NCBI GenBank assembly: GCA_900104855.1
Contig: FNSS01000001.1
Location: forward strand, 5,518,001-5,582,000
DNA from: Rhizobiales bacterium GAS188
Lineage (GTDB): Bacteria > Pseudomonadota > Alphaproteobacteria > Rhizobiales > Beijerinckiaceae
Length of the DNA: 64,000 nt
Direction of reading: 5' to 3'
Made by a program: the position numbers and the translations under genes. Below are positions 1 through 7,767 of this stretch, piece after piece. Each line of letters opens with the position of its first letter. The first letter of the stretch is position 1. The notes beneath the pieces are model-generated. The model saw only the letters and a list, made by a program, of their open reading frames with translations. It did not search any database and was not told the DNA's origin.

Positions 1-59
1 CGACGCGCGCGAAGCCAGGGGCTTTGACCCAAGCTATACGCCTTGGAGAAGGGTGCGGT

Positions 60-1079
60 CTACTCGATCAATTCAGTTGCCCCGGCGACAACTGATGGCG
101 GGAATGTGAGGCCGAGGGCCTTCGCAGCTCTGAGATTAAGCACGAGGTCGAATTTGGTTGGTTGCTGGACGGGCAGATCGGCCGGTCTGGCCCCCTTTAT
201 GATCCTGTCCACGTAGTCCGCCGCAAGGCGGGATTGGTCGTCAAGGCTTGCCCCGAATGACATGAGCGCGCCAGCTTCAGCGTCTTCGCGATAGGGCATG
301 AAGAGGGCGATTCGTTGCCGCTGCGCGAACGCAATGATTTGGGCCCGCCGCGATACAAATAATCCGTCCGGCGCTGAAAAGAGCGCCGTCCTGAATCGGA
401 CATCTTGCGGAACCGCCAACGCTTGATCGAGTTCATCAGGGCTCGCCGCCTCGATCATCTTGAGCTCAAGACCCAAAGTCTTGGCAGCGTTCTGGTAAAT
501 CGTTGTCGCGAAGGGTGATGCTCCAAATTGATTACTTGGATTCCTCAAGACGGACAGACAGCATATTTGCGGCAATACCTCTTTGACCAATTGCAGTCTC
601 TTCGACTCCCAAATTTCGGTGGCGAGGCTGGATCCTGTGACGTTCCCGCCTGGCCGGGCAAAGCTTTGTACGAGACCGCTTGCGACGGGATCGCCGACCG
701 AGAAGATGACGATCGGAATTGAATCGGTTTCCTTCTTGAGAGCCAAGGCTGAGGGAGTGGTGGCGCCAACAAGCACATCCGGCCTGAGGCCCACCAGCTC
801 GGCCGCAAGCTTCGGTAGCGCCTCGGGCCGCCCCTTGGCGGATCGGAACTCGATCCTGAGATTGCGGCCTTCTTCGTAGCCTCGTTCGCGCAACTCCTCG
901 ACGAAGGCGGGAGGAGGCGAAACAAGCTGTGAAACGCCGAGATACCCCACCGAGACAGACTTCACCGGTTGCGCGCTGGCCAGGCTCACCAGAAGAGCGA
1001 CAAGGCCCATCGCGGTCAACAGGCAGATGGCTCCCTGTTTCAATGTGGCTACCGAGATGCCGACGCTTGCGAGCTTCAT
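60..1079 (-). CDS. ABC transporter substrate-binding protein (ABC_sub_bind / TrpX-like)
   Basis: About 339 residues with an N-terminal hydrophobic signal ending near LVSLASAQ, then VGYLGVSQL and the family phrases EGRNLRIEFR, RPDVLVG and IPIVIFSVGDPVASGLV, which mark the ABC_sub_bind (PF04392) group of periplasmic binding proteins. The longest frame opens with TTG at 1091; the ATG at 1079 has GGGAG five bases upstream and is preferred. The ligand cannot be read from sequence, and no permease or ATPase of this system lies downstream within the 59 bases before the window edge. It is either an orphan or the edge of an operon cut by the window. Family call sure, substrate unknown. Confidence 0.85.
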   Translation of the reverse strand: MKLASVGISVATLKQGAICLLTAMGLVALLVSLASAQPVKSVSVGYLGVSQLVSPPPAFVEELRERGYEEGRNLRIEFRSAKGRPEALPKLAAELVGLRPDVLVGATTPSALALKKETDSIPIVIFSVGDPVASGLVQSFARPGGNVTGSSLATEIWESKRLQLVKEVLPQICCLSVLRNPSNQFGASPFATTIYQNAAKTLGLELKMIEAASPDELDQALAVPQDVRFRTALFSAPDGLFVSRRAQIIAFAQRQRIALFMPYREDAEAGALMSFGASLDDQSRLAADYVDRIIKGARPADLPVQQPTKFDLVLNLRAAKALGLTFPPSVVAGATELIE

Positions 1080-1270
1080 GATGGCTCCCAAGTTCGTACG
1101 CTGGATTAGGCCACGAGATCATGACCATTTTCCCCGAGCGAGGCAACCAAGCTCGAAGTTCGCGGGAACGTCCGGTTTCCACCCATGGACTAAACCGCTC
1201 GCGCGGTAAGGTTTCCCCGCCGGGAGCGCGGGCGAGGCTCATTGGATGTCGGCATAACGGGCTCTCCCGT

Positions 1271-1314
1271 CCTGTCTCAAGATCATGGGGTTTTTAAACC
1301 TCGTGTGAGACAGG
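1271..1314. repeat. Inverted repeat ahead of the IS91-associated recombinase
   Basis: CCTGTCTCA (1271-1279) is matched by its exact reverse complement TGAGACAGG (1306-1314). The right arm runs into the AGGAG ribosome-binding site of the recombinase gene starting at 1325, so a folded transcript would hide the site. It could be an element-end structure or a recombinase operator. The exact left end of the element was not resolved. Confidence 0.5.
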
Positions 1315-1324
1315 AGCTATCGCC

Positions 1325-2212
1325 ATGACCGACAAGGCCATCAGCCCATTGCGCCAGCGCATGATCGAAGACATGACGGCTCGTCATTTCGCGGAGAAGG
1401 TCCAGAAGGACTACATCCGTTACGTCAAAAACTTCGCAGCTTTCCTCGGCCGCTCGCCCGATGCCGCCACCAGCGAGGATCTTCGTCTGTTTCAATTGCA
1501 CATGACGAAGACCCATGTGAGCCCGGGGAGCATCAATGCCGCGATCGTCGCGCTCCGGTTCTTTTTCAAGGTGACGCTCGAACGGGACGATCTGGTCCGG
1601 CGTCTGACGTTGGTGCGCGAACCGCGCAGGGCGCCGATCGTGTTGAGCCCCGAGGAAGTGGCGCGACTTCTGGAGGCCGCCCCCGGCGTCAAATACAAGG
1701 CGGCGCTCAGCGTGGCTTATGGGGCCGGTTTGCGCGTGTCCGAGGTCGTCGCGTTGAAGGTGTCCGATATCGACAGCAAGCGCATGACGCTCCGCGTTGA
1801 GCAAGGCAAGGGCGACAAGGATCGCTATGTCATGCTCTCGCCGCAACTGCTTGAGTTACTGCGCGACTGGTGGCATGTGGCGCGCCCACGGGCTTGGCTG
1901 TTCCCTGGGCTCGATCCGGTCAACCCAATGTCCGCCCGGCAGCTCCGTCGCGCCGTTTTCGCTGCGGCGCAGACGGCGGGAATCGCCAAGCGCGTGTCGC
2001 CCCACACGCTGCGGCATAGCTTCGCCACGCATTTGCTCGAACAGAATGTCGATATCAGGGTGATCCAGGTTCTGCTCGGACACGCCAAGCTCGATACGAC
2101 CGCGCTCTATACGCGTGTCGCCGTCAACACGATCCGCGACGTAACGAGCCCCCTGGAGCGGCTCAGCTTGAACTTAGCCAAGAACCCGACCAAGCACGAA
2201 GCGCCCGCATGA
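1325..2212 (+). CDS. Tyrosine recombinase (phage-integrase family) paired with an IS91-type transposase
   Basis: A 295-residue tyrosine recombinase. Residues 10-90 form the SAM-like core-binding domain. The catalytic domain shows GAGLRVSE (first Arg), HTLRHSFATHLL (His-x-x-Arg), the LLGHA box and the nucleophile Tyr in TTALYTRV, so all catalytic positions are present. The ATG is preceded by AGGAG. It lies 12 bases before the IS91-like transposase gene on the same strand, an arrangement known in one branch of IS91-family elements, where the recombinase is thought to be an accessory function. It may help resolve or target rolling-circle transposition; that role is inference. Confidence 0.9.
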   Translation: MTDKAISPLRQRMIEDMTARHFAEKVQKDYIRYVKNFAAFLGRSPDAATSEDLRLFQLHMTKTHVSPGSINAAIVALRFFFKVTLERDDLVRRLTLVREPRRAPIVLSPEEVARLLEAAPGVKYKAALSVAYGAGLRVSEVVALKVSDIDSKRMTLRVEQGKGDKDRYVMLSPQLLELLRDWWHVARPRAWLFPGLDPVNPMSARQLRRAVFAAAQTAGIAKRVSPHTLRHSFATHLLEQNVDIRVIQVLLGHAKLDTTALYTRVAVNTIRDVTSPLERLSLNLAKNPTKHEAPA

Positions 2213-2224
2213 CGCCCGCTTCCC

Positions 2225-3433
2225 GTGCCGCGTCCCGTCCTGGAGGTCGCGGATATCTTCCGCGCCCACGGCCAGGCTTGGCGTGAGGCCAACGCCGGCC
2301 ATGTGAGTCTTGGCCAATTGAAAGTGATGGCGGCGATCGAGAACTGCCGCACGGCGGCGCTCGGCGGTCATGTCGCGCGTTGCGAGGATTGCGCTCACAC
2401 GATCATCGCTTACAACTCGTGTCGTAACCGTCATTGTCCGAAGTGTCAGGGCGCGGCGGCCAGAACGTGGCTCGCCGAGCGCGAAGTCGAACTCTTGCCC
2501 GTTGCCTATTATCACCTCGTGTTCACGCTGCCGGCCGCCGTCGCCGACATCGCCTATCAGAACAAGGCGACGGTCTATGACATTCTGTTCAAGGTGTCGT
2601 CCGAAACGCTGATCACGATCGCGGCCGATCCAAAACACTTGGGCGCGCGCGTCGGCGCCGTATCCGTTCTCCACACCTGGGGATCGGCGCTCACGCATCA
2701 TCCGCACATTCACATGATCGCGCCGGGGGGCGGCCTCTCGCTGGATGGTCTGCGGTGGGTCGCCTGCCGGCCCGGCTTCTTTCTGCCGGTGCGGGTTCTT
2801 TCTCGGCTGTTCCGTCGTCTCTTCCTCGAAAAGCTCATGGCCGCGTTCGACGCCGGCCGCCTGCAGTTTTTTGGCGCCCACGCCGACCTTTCGGCGCGCG
2901 CTGCATTCACGGCCTTTCTGGCGCCGTTGCGCACGGTGGAATGGGTTGTCTACGCCAAGCGACCCTTTGGCGGACCCGAGGCCGTGCTGGCTTATCTCTC
3001 CCGCTACACACATCGCGTCGCCATATCCAACGCCCGGCTGACCGCGCTCCAAGAGGGCGCCGTTGCGTTCAAATGGAAAGACTATCGGATCAAGGGGCGT
3101 GATCGCCACAAGACGATGAGGCTCGCCGTCCCAGAGTTCATCCGCCGCTTTCTCATTCACGTCCTGCCGAGCGGCTTCCACCGCATTCGCCATTGCGGCC
3201 TATTCGCCAGCGGCGTCCGCGCGCACAATATTGCCCTCGCGCGCCGGTTGCTCGCGGTTGCCGCGCAGGCCCGTCAAGACGGCGGCGTCAATGACCCCGG
3301 CGACGCCGATCCGCCCACCCCTTCGCGTCCATGCCCATGCTGCGGTGGCCGCATGATCATCATCGAGACCTTCGAACGCGCAGGCGCTCAGCGCCCCGCT
3401 TCGCACAGCCAGATCAGGATCGACACATCATGA
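2225..3433 (+). CDS. IS91-family (HUH, Y2-type) transposase
   Basis: A 402-residue rolling-circle transposase starting with GTG. The N-terminus carries a zinc-ribbon signature (CEDCAH, then CRNRHCPKCQG). The metal-binding HUH motif is HHPHIHMI, about residue 160. The catalytic tyrosine region is YLSRYTHRVAISN, with Tyr-x3-Tyr spacing typical of IS91 enzymes. A C-terminal CPCCGG may bind metal. Length and motif order fit an intact IS91 transposase, so the element may be active if its ends are complete. It follows the tyrosine recombinase gene directly and is probably co-transcribed with it. Confidence 0.92.
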   Translation: MPRPVLEVADIFRAHGQAWREANAGHVSLGQLKVMAAIENCRTAALGGHVARCEDCAHTIIAYNSCRNRHCPKCQGAAARTWLAEREVELLPVAYYHLVFTLPAAVADIAYQNKATVYDILFKVSSETLITIAADPKHLGARVGAVSVLHTWGSALTHHPHIHMIAPGGGLSLDGLRWVACRPGFFLPVRVLSRLFRRLFLEKLMAAFDAGRLQFFGAHADLSARAAFTAFLAPLRTVEWVVYAKRPFGGPEAVLAYLSRYTHRVAISNARLTALQEGAVAFKWKDYRIKGRDRHKTMRLAVPEFIRRFLIHVLPSGFHRIRHCGLFASGVRAHNIALARRLLAVAAQARQDGGVNDPGDADPPTPSRPCPCCGGRMIIIETFERAGAQRPASHSQIRIDTS

Positions 3434-3862
3434 TCGAGATCGAGTCGCCCGCCGCGTCGCAACGCCGCCCGTTCTCACCGCTGGCCGCTCGCCAGCGTCG
3501 ACGCGCTTTGCTCGATAATGCTCTGCGTTCCCCATCCAAGCGCCCTCGGCGCCCCGAACCTGATCCCTCCAGCGGCAAGAGACGCGCCCTTCGACCCTCC
3601 AATCCGACAAGAGTGCGCTCGATCTTCCTTTCGAGCGCGCGACACCGACAGCCCACGATCCTCAAATCCCCATAGACCGCGCTCGCCACGTCGGCGCTTC
3701 CATCACGCGGTTTCCTCCTTGGGAGGCTTTCAAACGCCGGCCTCAACCGCGCGTGACGCAGCGCCTGTGCCAGAGGCCAGCGTCCGAAACCCTTCACCAA
3801 AGCGGACCAAAGCCAAGGGTACCAAGCGTGGGATTTTATCCACTAGACTGTGGCGTTTGGCT
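3434..3862. other. Non-coding tail of the IS91-like element
   Basis: Roughly 430 bases between the transposase stop and the candidate oriIS. Open frames exist on both strands, but they are Arg/Pro/Ser-rich without recognisable domains or good ribosome-binding sites. Nothing else is supported here. Confidence 0.5.
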
Positions 3863-3886
3863 TTGCGGAACATGTTCACTCCGCAA
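3863..3886. repeat. Hairpin at the candidate IS91 right end
   Basis: TTGCGGA (3863-3869) pairs with TCCGCAA (3880-3886) around a ten-base loop. The self-complementary GAACATGTTC (3868-3877) overlaps it. It could be the oriIS-proximal hairpin of the element, or a terminator for the convergent DUF1801 gene. Confidence 0.4.
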
Positions 3887-3916
3887 TCCTCGCGCCTATT
3901 CGAAGGTCGGTGAGAA

Positions 3917-4357
3917 TCAGCGTGGAGAATCCGTGCCCGCGCGCCTTCTCTTTTCCGCCTTGAGCAGCGCTCTTGCCTCGTTTTCTGATATGCGCGCCTT
4001 GACTATTCTCCTCACGAGCGCCGCGGGGAGAGGCGCATTTGCCGGGAACCGGATTGTCCCTTTCGAAGTATCGTATGCGCTCAGTTCGTCCTTGAACGGG
4101 CTCAAGACCGAACCGCTCATGACGTATAGGGCGCAGTGTTTCGTGGTGGCGCCATAACCCACCAACATTCCAAGATGGCGGAAGGTGGGGAGCTTGTAAT
4201 TGATTGCCTCGGTGGCCCTGGGTGCCGCAGCTCGGATTGTCTTACGCAGGTTTTCGAGCGCGGTTCGGGCCGGTTCCGGTATGCGCGCGAGATAACTGTC
4301 GATGTCCGCCGTGGGAGCGCCGACCCTCTCGACAGCAGGCGAAGTGTCGCGGTTCAT
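3917..4357 (-). CDS. DUF1801 (YdhG/Fra-like) small protein
   Basis: About 146 residues with the DUF1801 pattern: IDSYLARIPEPARTALENLR, AAPRATEAINYKLPTF, a central LVGYGATTKHCALYV strand pair, and the TIRFP segment. The family includes the B. subtilis frataxin-like Fra/YdhG proteins, but most members are unassigned. The longest frame starts at 4420 inside the upstream DUF998 gene; the ATG at 4357 follows GGGGAGCC and is preferred. It is the last gene of the minus-strand operon arsR - SRPBCC - DUF998 - DUF1801 and is convergent with the IS91-like element. Function unknown. Confidence 0.8.
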   Translation of the reverse strand: MNRDTSPAVERVGAPTADIDSYLARIPEPARTALENLRKTIRAAAPRATEAINYKLPTFRHLGMLVGYGATTKHCALYVMSGSVLSPFKDELSAYDTSKGTIRFPANAPLPAALVRRIVKARISENEARALLKAEKRRRAGTDSPR

Positions 4358-4400
4358 GAATTGGCTCCCCGTCGCATCCGGGCTGGTGCTTCCGAGAAAC

Positions 4401-5075
4401 TCATCGGCCGACCCCGCCAATGTTCACACGCCCCGACGTTTGTTCGCGCGTGGACGCGGCCGTTAGCCACGCCACCGGCATGAGCCACGCGCAGTGTGCC
4501 AGGATCATTATTCGGTTGGGCCAGCCGGCCAGCACTTGGGGGCCGGGTTGCCCGCCATTGCGAGGCAGCATGACGGCCAAGGACAGAAGGAAGATCACTA
4601 GACCGAGCAACGGAATGCCGGCGGTCCATGCCAATGTTCGCCAGACTGGCAACCACGCTCCGTTTCGGGAGAGGCTCCAGCTCATAAGCAAAGCAGCAAA
4701 TGGCACGCTGTCGAGCATCGCGCCGACCTCGTGAAGCCCGCTGACCCGACCAGGCGCAAAGATGCCGGCGACGATCATCCCGATGGCACTAAGCACAAGT
4801 AAAGCGAGCCCGAGATAGCCGGCAATCGTCCGTATTTGTGAAACGATCGCGACACAAAGGCTCGCGCAACTGAGTGCGAGGGCGAAGAAGGCCAGCCGCA
4901 TCACCCAGCCATAGTCGCCGATCTCATACTCACTGATGAAACGCCACGAGGGATCGAGGTCGGTCCTCAGGACGTGCAGAGCACCGAGGCAGAGGATGAA
5001 CGCTGCACTTGCCGCAAAGGATAGCAGGGCGGCGTTCCGCGCGAACTTCGAAATAGGCCTGGCTACGCTGCGCAT
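4401..5075 (-). CDS. DUF998 family integral membrane protein
   Basis: 224 residues with about six hydrophobic helices, for example ALLSFAASAAFILCLGALHV, LAFFALALSCASLCVAIVS and LLGLVIFLLSLAVML. It carries the DUF998 features (FISEYEIGDYGWVMRLAFF early, FAPGRVSGLHEVGAMLDSVPFAALLMSWSL in the middle). The ATG is preceded by GAAGGAGG. It lies 10 bases after the SRPBCC gene and 43 bases before the DUF1801 start, so all are likely read from the arsR promoter. Members are inner-membrane proteins of unknown role. Confidence 0.82.
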   Translation of the reverse strand: MRSVARPISKFARNAALLSFAASAAFILCLGALHVLRTDLDPSWRFISEYEIGDYGWVMRLAFFALALSCASLCVAIVSQIRTIAGYLGLALLVLSAIGMIVAGIFAPGRVSGLHEVGAMLDSVPFAALLMSWSLSRNGAWLPVWRTLAWTAGIPLLGLVIFLLSLAVMLPRNGGQPGPQVLAGWPNRIMILAHCAWLMPVAWLTAASTREQTSGRVNIGGVGR

Positions 5076-5085
5076 GTCGCCTCCT

Positions 5086-5565
5086 TCACGCGAGCGTGGT
5101 CAGGAGGTCTTCGAGGCGTTCGAACGACTCGCCGATGCCGGTCTCCATGCCCGACCGCACGTGAGCGTCGCGATCTGCCTCCGATTGATAGACAAGCCGG
5201 CTTTTCAATATCGTCTTGCCGTCATGCTCATCGAACGTCGTGGTCACGAGCATTTCGTGGCCCGGCCCGATGGCTTCGTAATTCTCCGTATAGACGATAC
5301 GATCAGGCGCCGCGATCTCTCGGTATACGCCGGTGAATCCATGGTCGCTACCGTCAGGCGCGCGTAGCACGAAGCGCCAGGTTCCACCAACGCGCAGGTC
5401 GATCTCGCAGGTCGATACTTTGAGTATCCGCAACCCATACCAGCGCCGCACGTATTCCGGCTTCGTCATCGCGTCCCAGACGACGCGGCGTGGCGCGGCG
5501 AACGCGCGCGTGATGACTATCTCGGTTTGAGATTTCAACTCCAACCTCGTCGCGTCCATGATCAT
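5086..5565 (-). CDS. SRPBCC / AHSA1-like protein (ArsR partner)
   Basis: About 159 residues with an AHSA1 (START-like) fold signature: TEIVITRAFAAPRRVVWDAM, the KPEYVRRWYG motif, DLRVGGTWRFVLR, GVYREIAAPDRIVYTE and a C-terminal helix ESFERLEDLLTTLA. The frame opens earlier, but the ATG at 5565 lies two bases after the arsR stop and has AAGGAAAAG upstream. ArsR-AHSA1 pairs are widespread in alphaproteobacteria; the AHSA1 partner probably binds a hydrophobic ligand, but no reaction is established. Confidence 0.87.
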   Translation of the reverse strand: MIMDATRLELKSQTEIVITRAFAAPRRVVWDAMTKPEYVRRWYGLRILKVSTCEIDLRVGGTWRFVLRAPDGSDHGFTGVYREIAAPDRIVYTENYEAIGPGHEMLVTTTFDEHDGKTILKSRLVYQSEADRDAHVRSGMETGIGESFERLEDLLTTLA

Positions 5566-5567
5566 TT

Positions 5568-5888
5568 CTACTTTTCCTTGTTCAGCATCTCGATCAGCAA
5601 CCCGTCGAGCTGTTCGAACCGTGCACCCCAGATGCCCCGGAACCGCTCGATCCACTCATTGAGTTCGCGCAGCGGGGCGGCGCGCAGACTGTAAATTCGC
5701 AGTTGCGCGTCGGCCCTGACATCGACGAGGCCGGCATCTCTCAACACCCGCAGGTGCTTGGAAACTTGCGGCTGGCCGAGCGGAAGGCGGTTGCAAAGCT
5801 CGCCTACCGTCAGGGGCTTGTTGCCGAGCAATTCTACGATGTGAAATCGGGTGGGCTCTGCGAGCGCCGCGAAGGTCGTGAGCATCAT
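5568..5888 (-). CDS. ArsR/SmtB family transcriptional regulator
   Basis: 106 residues with the winged-helix pattern FAALAEPTRFHIVELL, TVGELCNRLPLGQPQVSKHLRVLRDAGLV (helix-turn-helix at about residues 28-55) and RIYSLRAAPLRELNEWI. The usual metal-binding cysteines of ArsR (CVC) are absent, so it probably does not sense metal. It heads the four-gene operon and likely represses it. Two adjacent ATG codons (5888 and 5885) are possible starts, and no strong ribosome-binding site is visible, so the transcript may be near-leaderless. Confidence 0.88.
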   Translation of the reverse strand: MMLTTFAALAEPTRFHIVELLGNKPLTVGELCNRLPLGQPQVSKHLRVLRDAGLVDVRADAQLRIYSLRAAPLRELNEWIERFRGIWGARFEQLDGLLIEMLNKEK

Positions 5889-5912
5889 TGCTCATGTATA
5901 TCTAACAGGGTA

Positions 5913-5932
5913 TATATCTGTAAAGGGATATA
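5913..5932. promoter_or_regulatory. Candidate ArsR operator
   Basis: Perfect inverted repeat TATATC-N8-GATATA, 25 bases upstream of the arsR start, in an AT-rich patch unlike its surroundings. A second weaker copy (TATATC...GTATATA) lies at 5897-5915. Position and dyad symmetry suit autorepression by the adjacent ArsR protein. Confidence 0.5.
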
Positions 5933-6189
5933 GGTGGAAAATCTCTAGCTTTCGAGAATGCCAGGGAAACAGAGCCGGTTGCGCGATTGGATCACCGATT
6001 GCGGCACCGTGCTCGAGCACCCCTTCGTCCCGACCTGCCGCTCGCAAAGCCAGCGGGTGCAGGGGCGGTCAACGATGGCCGAAGGCCACCGCCGCAGGCG
6101 GCGCGAAGCGTCGTTGATGGCCCCGAGCAACCCTGACCCACTCGCGCAGATCGGGGAGGTACACAATCAACCAAAAATCACAGTTGCTC

Positions 6190-6288
6190 ACCCGAAGCCT
6201 TCGCTTCGCTCAGGCTCCGACCTCTGCCGCAGGGGGTCCCGCAGGGGGAGAGGTGGGCGCTGGCGCTCGTCTCGCGCGCGAGGGAGCC
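6190..6288. repeat. Dispersed GC-rich palindromic repeat (gagaggt type)
   Basis: Contains CTTCGCTTCGCTCAGGCTCCGACCTC-like text followed by AGGGGGAGAGGTGGGCGCTGGCG, a motif pair that recurs at 10587-10846 and 50947-51110. It lies after the LivGF stop codon and fills, with 5940-6190, the 400-base gap to arsR. The rest of that gap has no supported gene. Confidence 0.55.
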
Positions 6289-6294
6289 CCGCCG

Positions 6295-7767
6295 CTACAG
6301 ATATCCGGTGCCGGCCTCGGTCGCGAAGCGGCTCGGATCGCCCTCCCAGACGATGCGGGCATGTTCGAGCACGTAGACGCGGTCGGCATGCGGCAACGCG
6401 AAGGTCACGTTCTGCTCGCCGAGCAGCACGGTGATGGGTGTCGTCTGGCGTAGCTTTTCGAGGGCTTTGGACAATTGCTCCAGGATCACGGGGGCGAGGC
6501 CGAGCGTGGGCTCGTCGAGGATCAGGAGCTCCGGCTTCATCATCAGGGCCCGGGCGATGGTCAGCATCTGCTGCTCGCCGCCGGAGAGCGTGGCCGCGGT
6601 CTGCGCCTGGCGTTGCTCGAGGATCGGGAACAGCTCGAACAGCCAGGCCATCCGCTCCTCGCTCTCGGCCTGCGTCACATGCTGGCCGCCGAGATCGAGA
6701 TTCTCGCGCACCGTCATGTCCCCGAACAATTCCCGGGTTTCGGGGCATTGCACGATGCCGCCGCGCGCGATGGCGGCGGGCGTCAGGCCGCGCTGCACCT
6801 TACCTTCACGCCTGATCTCGCCCGCATAGGGCAGCATGCCGGAGATGGCGTTGAACAAGGTCGTTTTGCCGGCGCCGTTCAGGCCGACGACCGACACGAA
6901 TTCCCCATGATGCACATGGATCGACACCTCTTCCAGCGCCTGAGCTTTGCCGTAGAAGACGTTGAGATCCTTCACTTCGAGGAAGGGGGTGGCATCGCCG
7001 AAGGAGGATTCCGGGCGCGCCGCCGCCTCGATGCTGCCGCCGAGATAGACGCGACGCACCGTCTCGTCGCGCATGACTTCATCGGCCGTGCCTTCGGCGA
7101 TGCGCTCGCCGACATACATGGCGAAGACGCGGTCGACGAGGGCCGCGACGCTCTTCACATTGTGGTCGACGAGGAGCACGGCGCGCCCATCATCGCGCAA
7201 CTCGGTGATCAGCTGGGCGAAGGCGGCGGTCTCCTTGGAGGTGAGGCCGGCGAAGGGCTCGTCGACCAGCACCACCTGCGGGTCGCGGGCGATCGCCTTG
7301 GCGATCTCCATCTTGCGCAGATCCGCGAAGGGCAGGGTGGAGGGCCGCCGCTCGAGCACATGGCCGAGGCCGACCCGTTCGGCGATGGCCCTGGCGCGGG
7401 CCTCGATCTCGGGGTCGGGGAAGAGCCGCATGAGCTTGTCGGGCAGGAGCGCCAAGGTGATGTTCTCGAGCACCGTCTGCCGATGCAGCGGCCGTGAATG
7501 CTGGAACACCATGCCGGCGCCGAGGCGCGCGATCCGGTGCGAGGGCCAGCCGGCCACCTCGACGCCCTTGATCCGCACCGAGCCGGCATCGGGCCGCTCG
7601 ATGCCCATGATCAGCTTCATCACGGTCGATTTGCCCGAGCCGTTCGGGCCGATCAGCCCGAGGATCTCTCCGCTCATGACTTTGAAGCCGACATCCTTGA
7701 CGGCGACGAGGCCGCCGAAGCGCTTGGTCAGGCCCTTGACCTCGAGATGCGTGCTGCCTTCGGTCAT
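6295..7767 (-). CDS. Fused branched-chain-type ABC ATPase, LivG-LivF in one polypeptide
   Basis: 490 residues with two complete ABC ATPase domains and no stop between them. Domain 1 (about 8-250) is LivG-like: Walker A GPNGSGKST, short signature LPFADLRKMEIAKAI, Walker B VVLVDEPFAGL, and the LivG C-terminal VRRVYLGG. Domain 2 (about 262-490) is LivF-like: Walker A GLNGAGKTT, signature LSGGEQQMLTIARAL, Walker B LLILDEPTLGL. These are normally two genes. The ATG at 7767 overlaps the livM stop by four bases. The domain-1 signature is degenerate, as in many LivG proteins. It would energise the LivH-LivM channel. The fusion is direct from sequence; a sequencing indel is possible but would have to preserve both reading frames. 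Confidence 0.9.
   Translation of the reverse strand: MTEGSTHLEVKGLTKRFGGLVAVKDVGFKVMSGEILGLIGPNGSGKSTVMKLIMGIERPDAGSVRIKGVEVAGWPSHRIARLGAGMVFQHSRPLHRQTVLENITLALLPDKLMRLFPDPEIEARARAIAERVGLGHVLERRPSTLPFADLRKMEIAKAIARDPQVVLVDEPFAGLTSKETAAFAQLITELRDDGRAVLLVDHNVKSVAALVDRVFAMYVGERIAEGTADEVMRDETVRRVYLGGSIEAAARPESSFGDATPFLEVKDLNVFYGKAQALEEVSIHVHHGEFVSVVGLNGAGKTTLFNAISGMLPYAGEIRREGKVQRGLTPAAIARGGIVQCPETRELFGDMTVRENLDLGGQHVTQAESEERMAWLFELFPILEQRQAQTAATLSGGEQQMLTIARALMMKPELLILDEPTLGLAPVILEQLSKALEKLRQTTPITVLLGEQNVTFALPHADRVYVLEHARIVWEGDPSRFATEAGTGYL

Larger units (their letters stand above)
1243..3870 (+). mobile_element. IS91-like element with tyrosine recombinase (ends approximate)
   Basis: The element holds the recombinase (1325-2212), the HUH transposase (2225-3433) and about 430 non-coding bases after the transposase. 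The candidate right end is around 3855-3870: GCGTTTG, resembling the start of IS91/ISCR oriIS sequences, then a GAAC tetranucleotide, a known IS91 target site, at 3868-3871. IS91 elements lack long terminal inverted repeats and target duplications, so the left end cannot be fixed here and the start given is a guess. The element sits just downstream of the DUF1801 gene end (3917). Confidence 0.55.

Noticed and set aside
3518-3913. Plus-strand frame after the IS91 transposase
   Set aside because: Pro/Ser/Arg-rich with no domain, no ribosome-binding site, and in the non-coding tail of the element.
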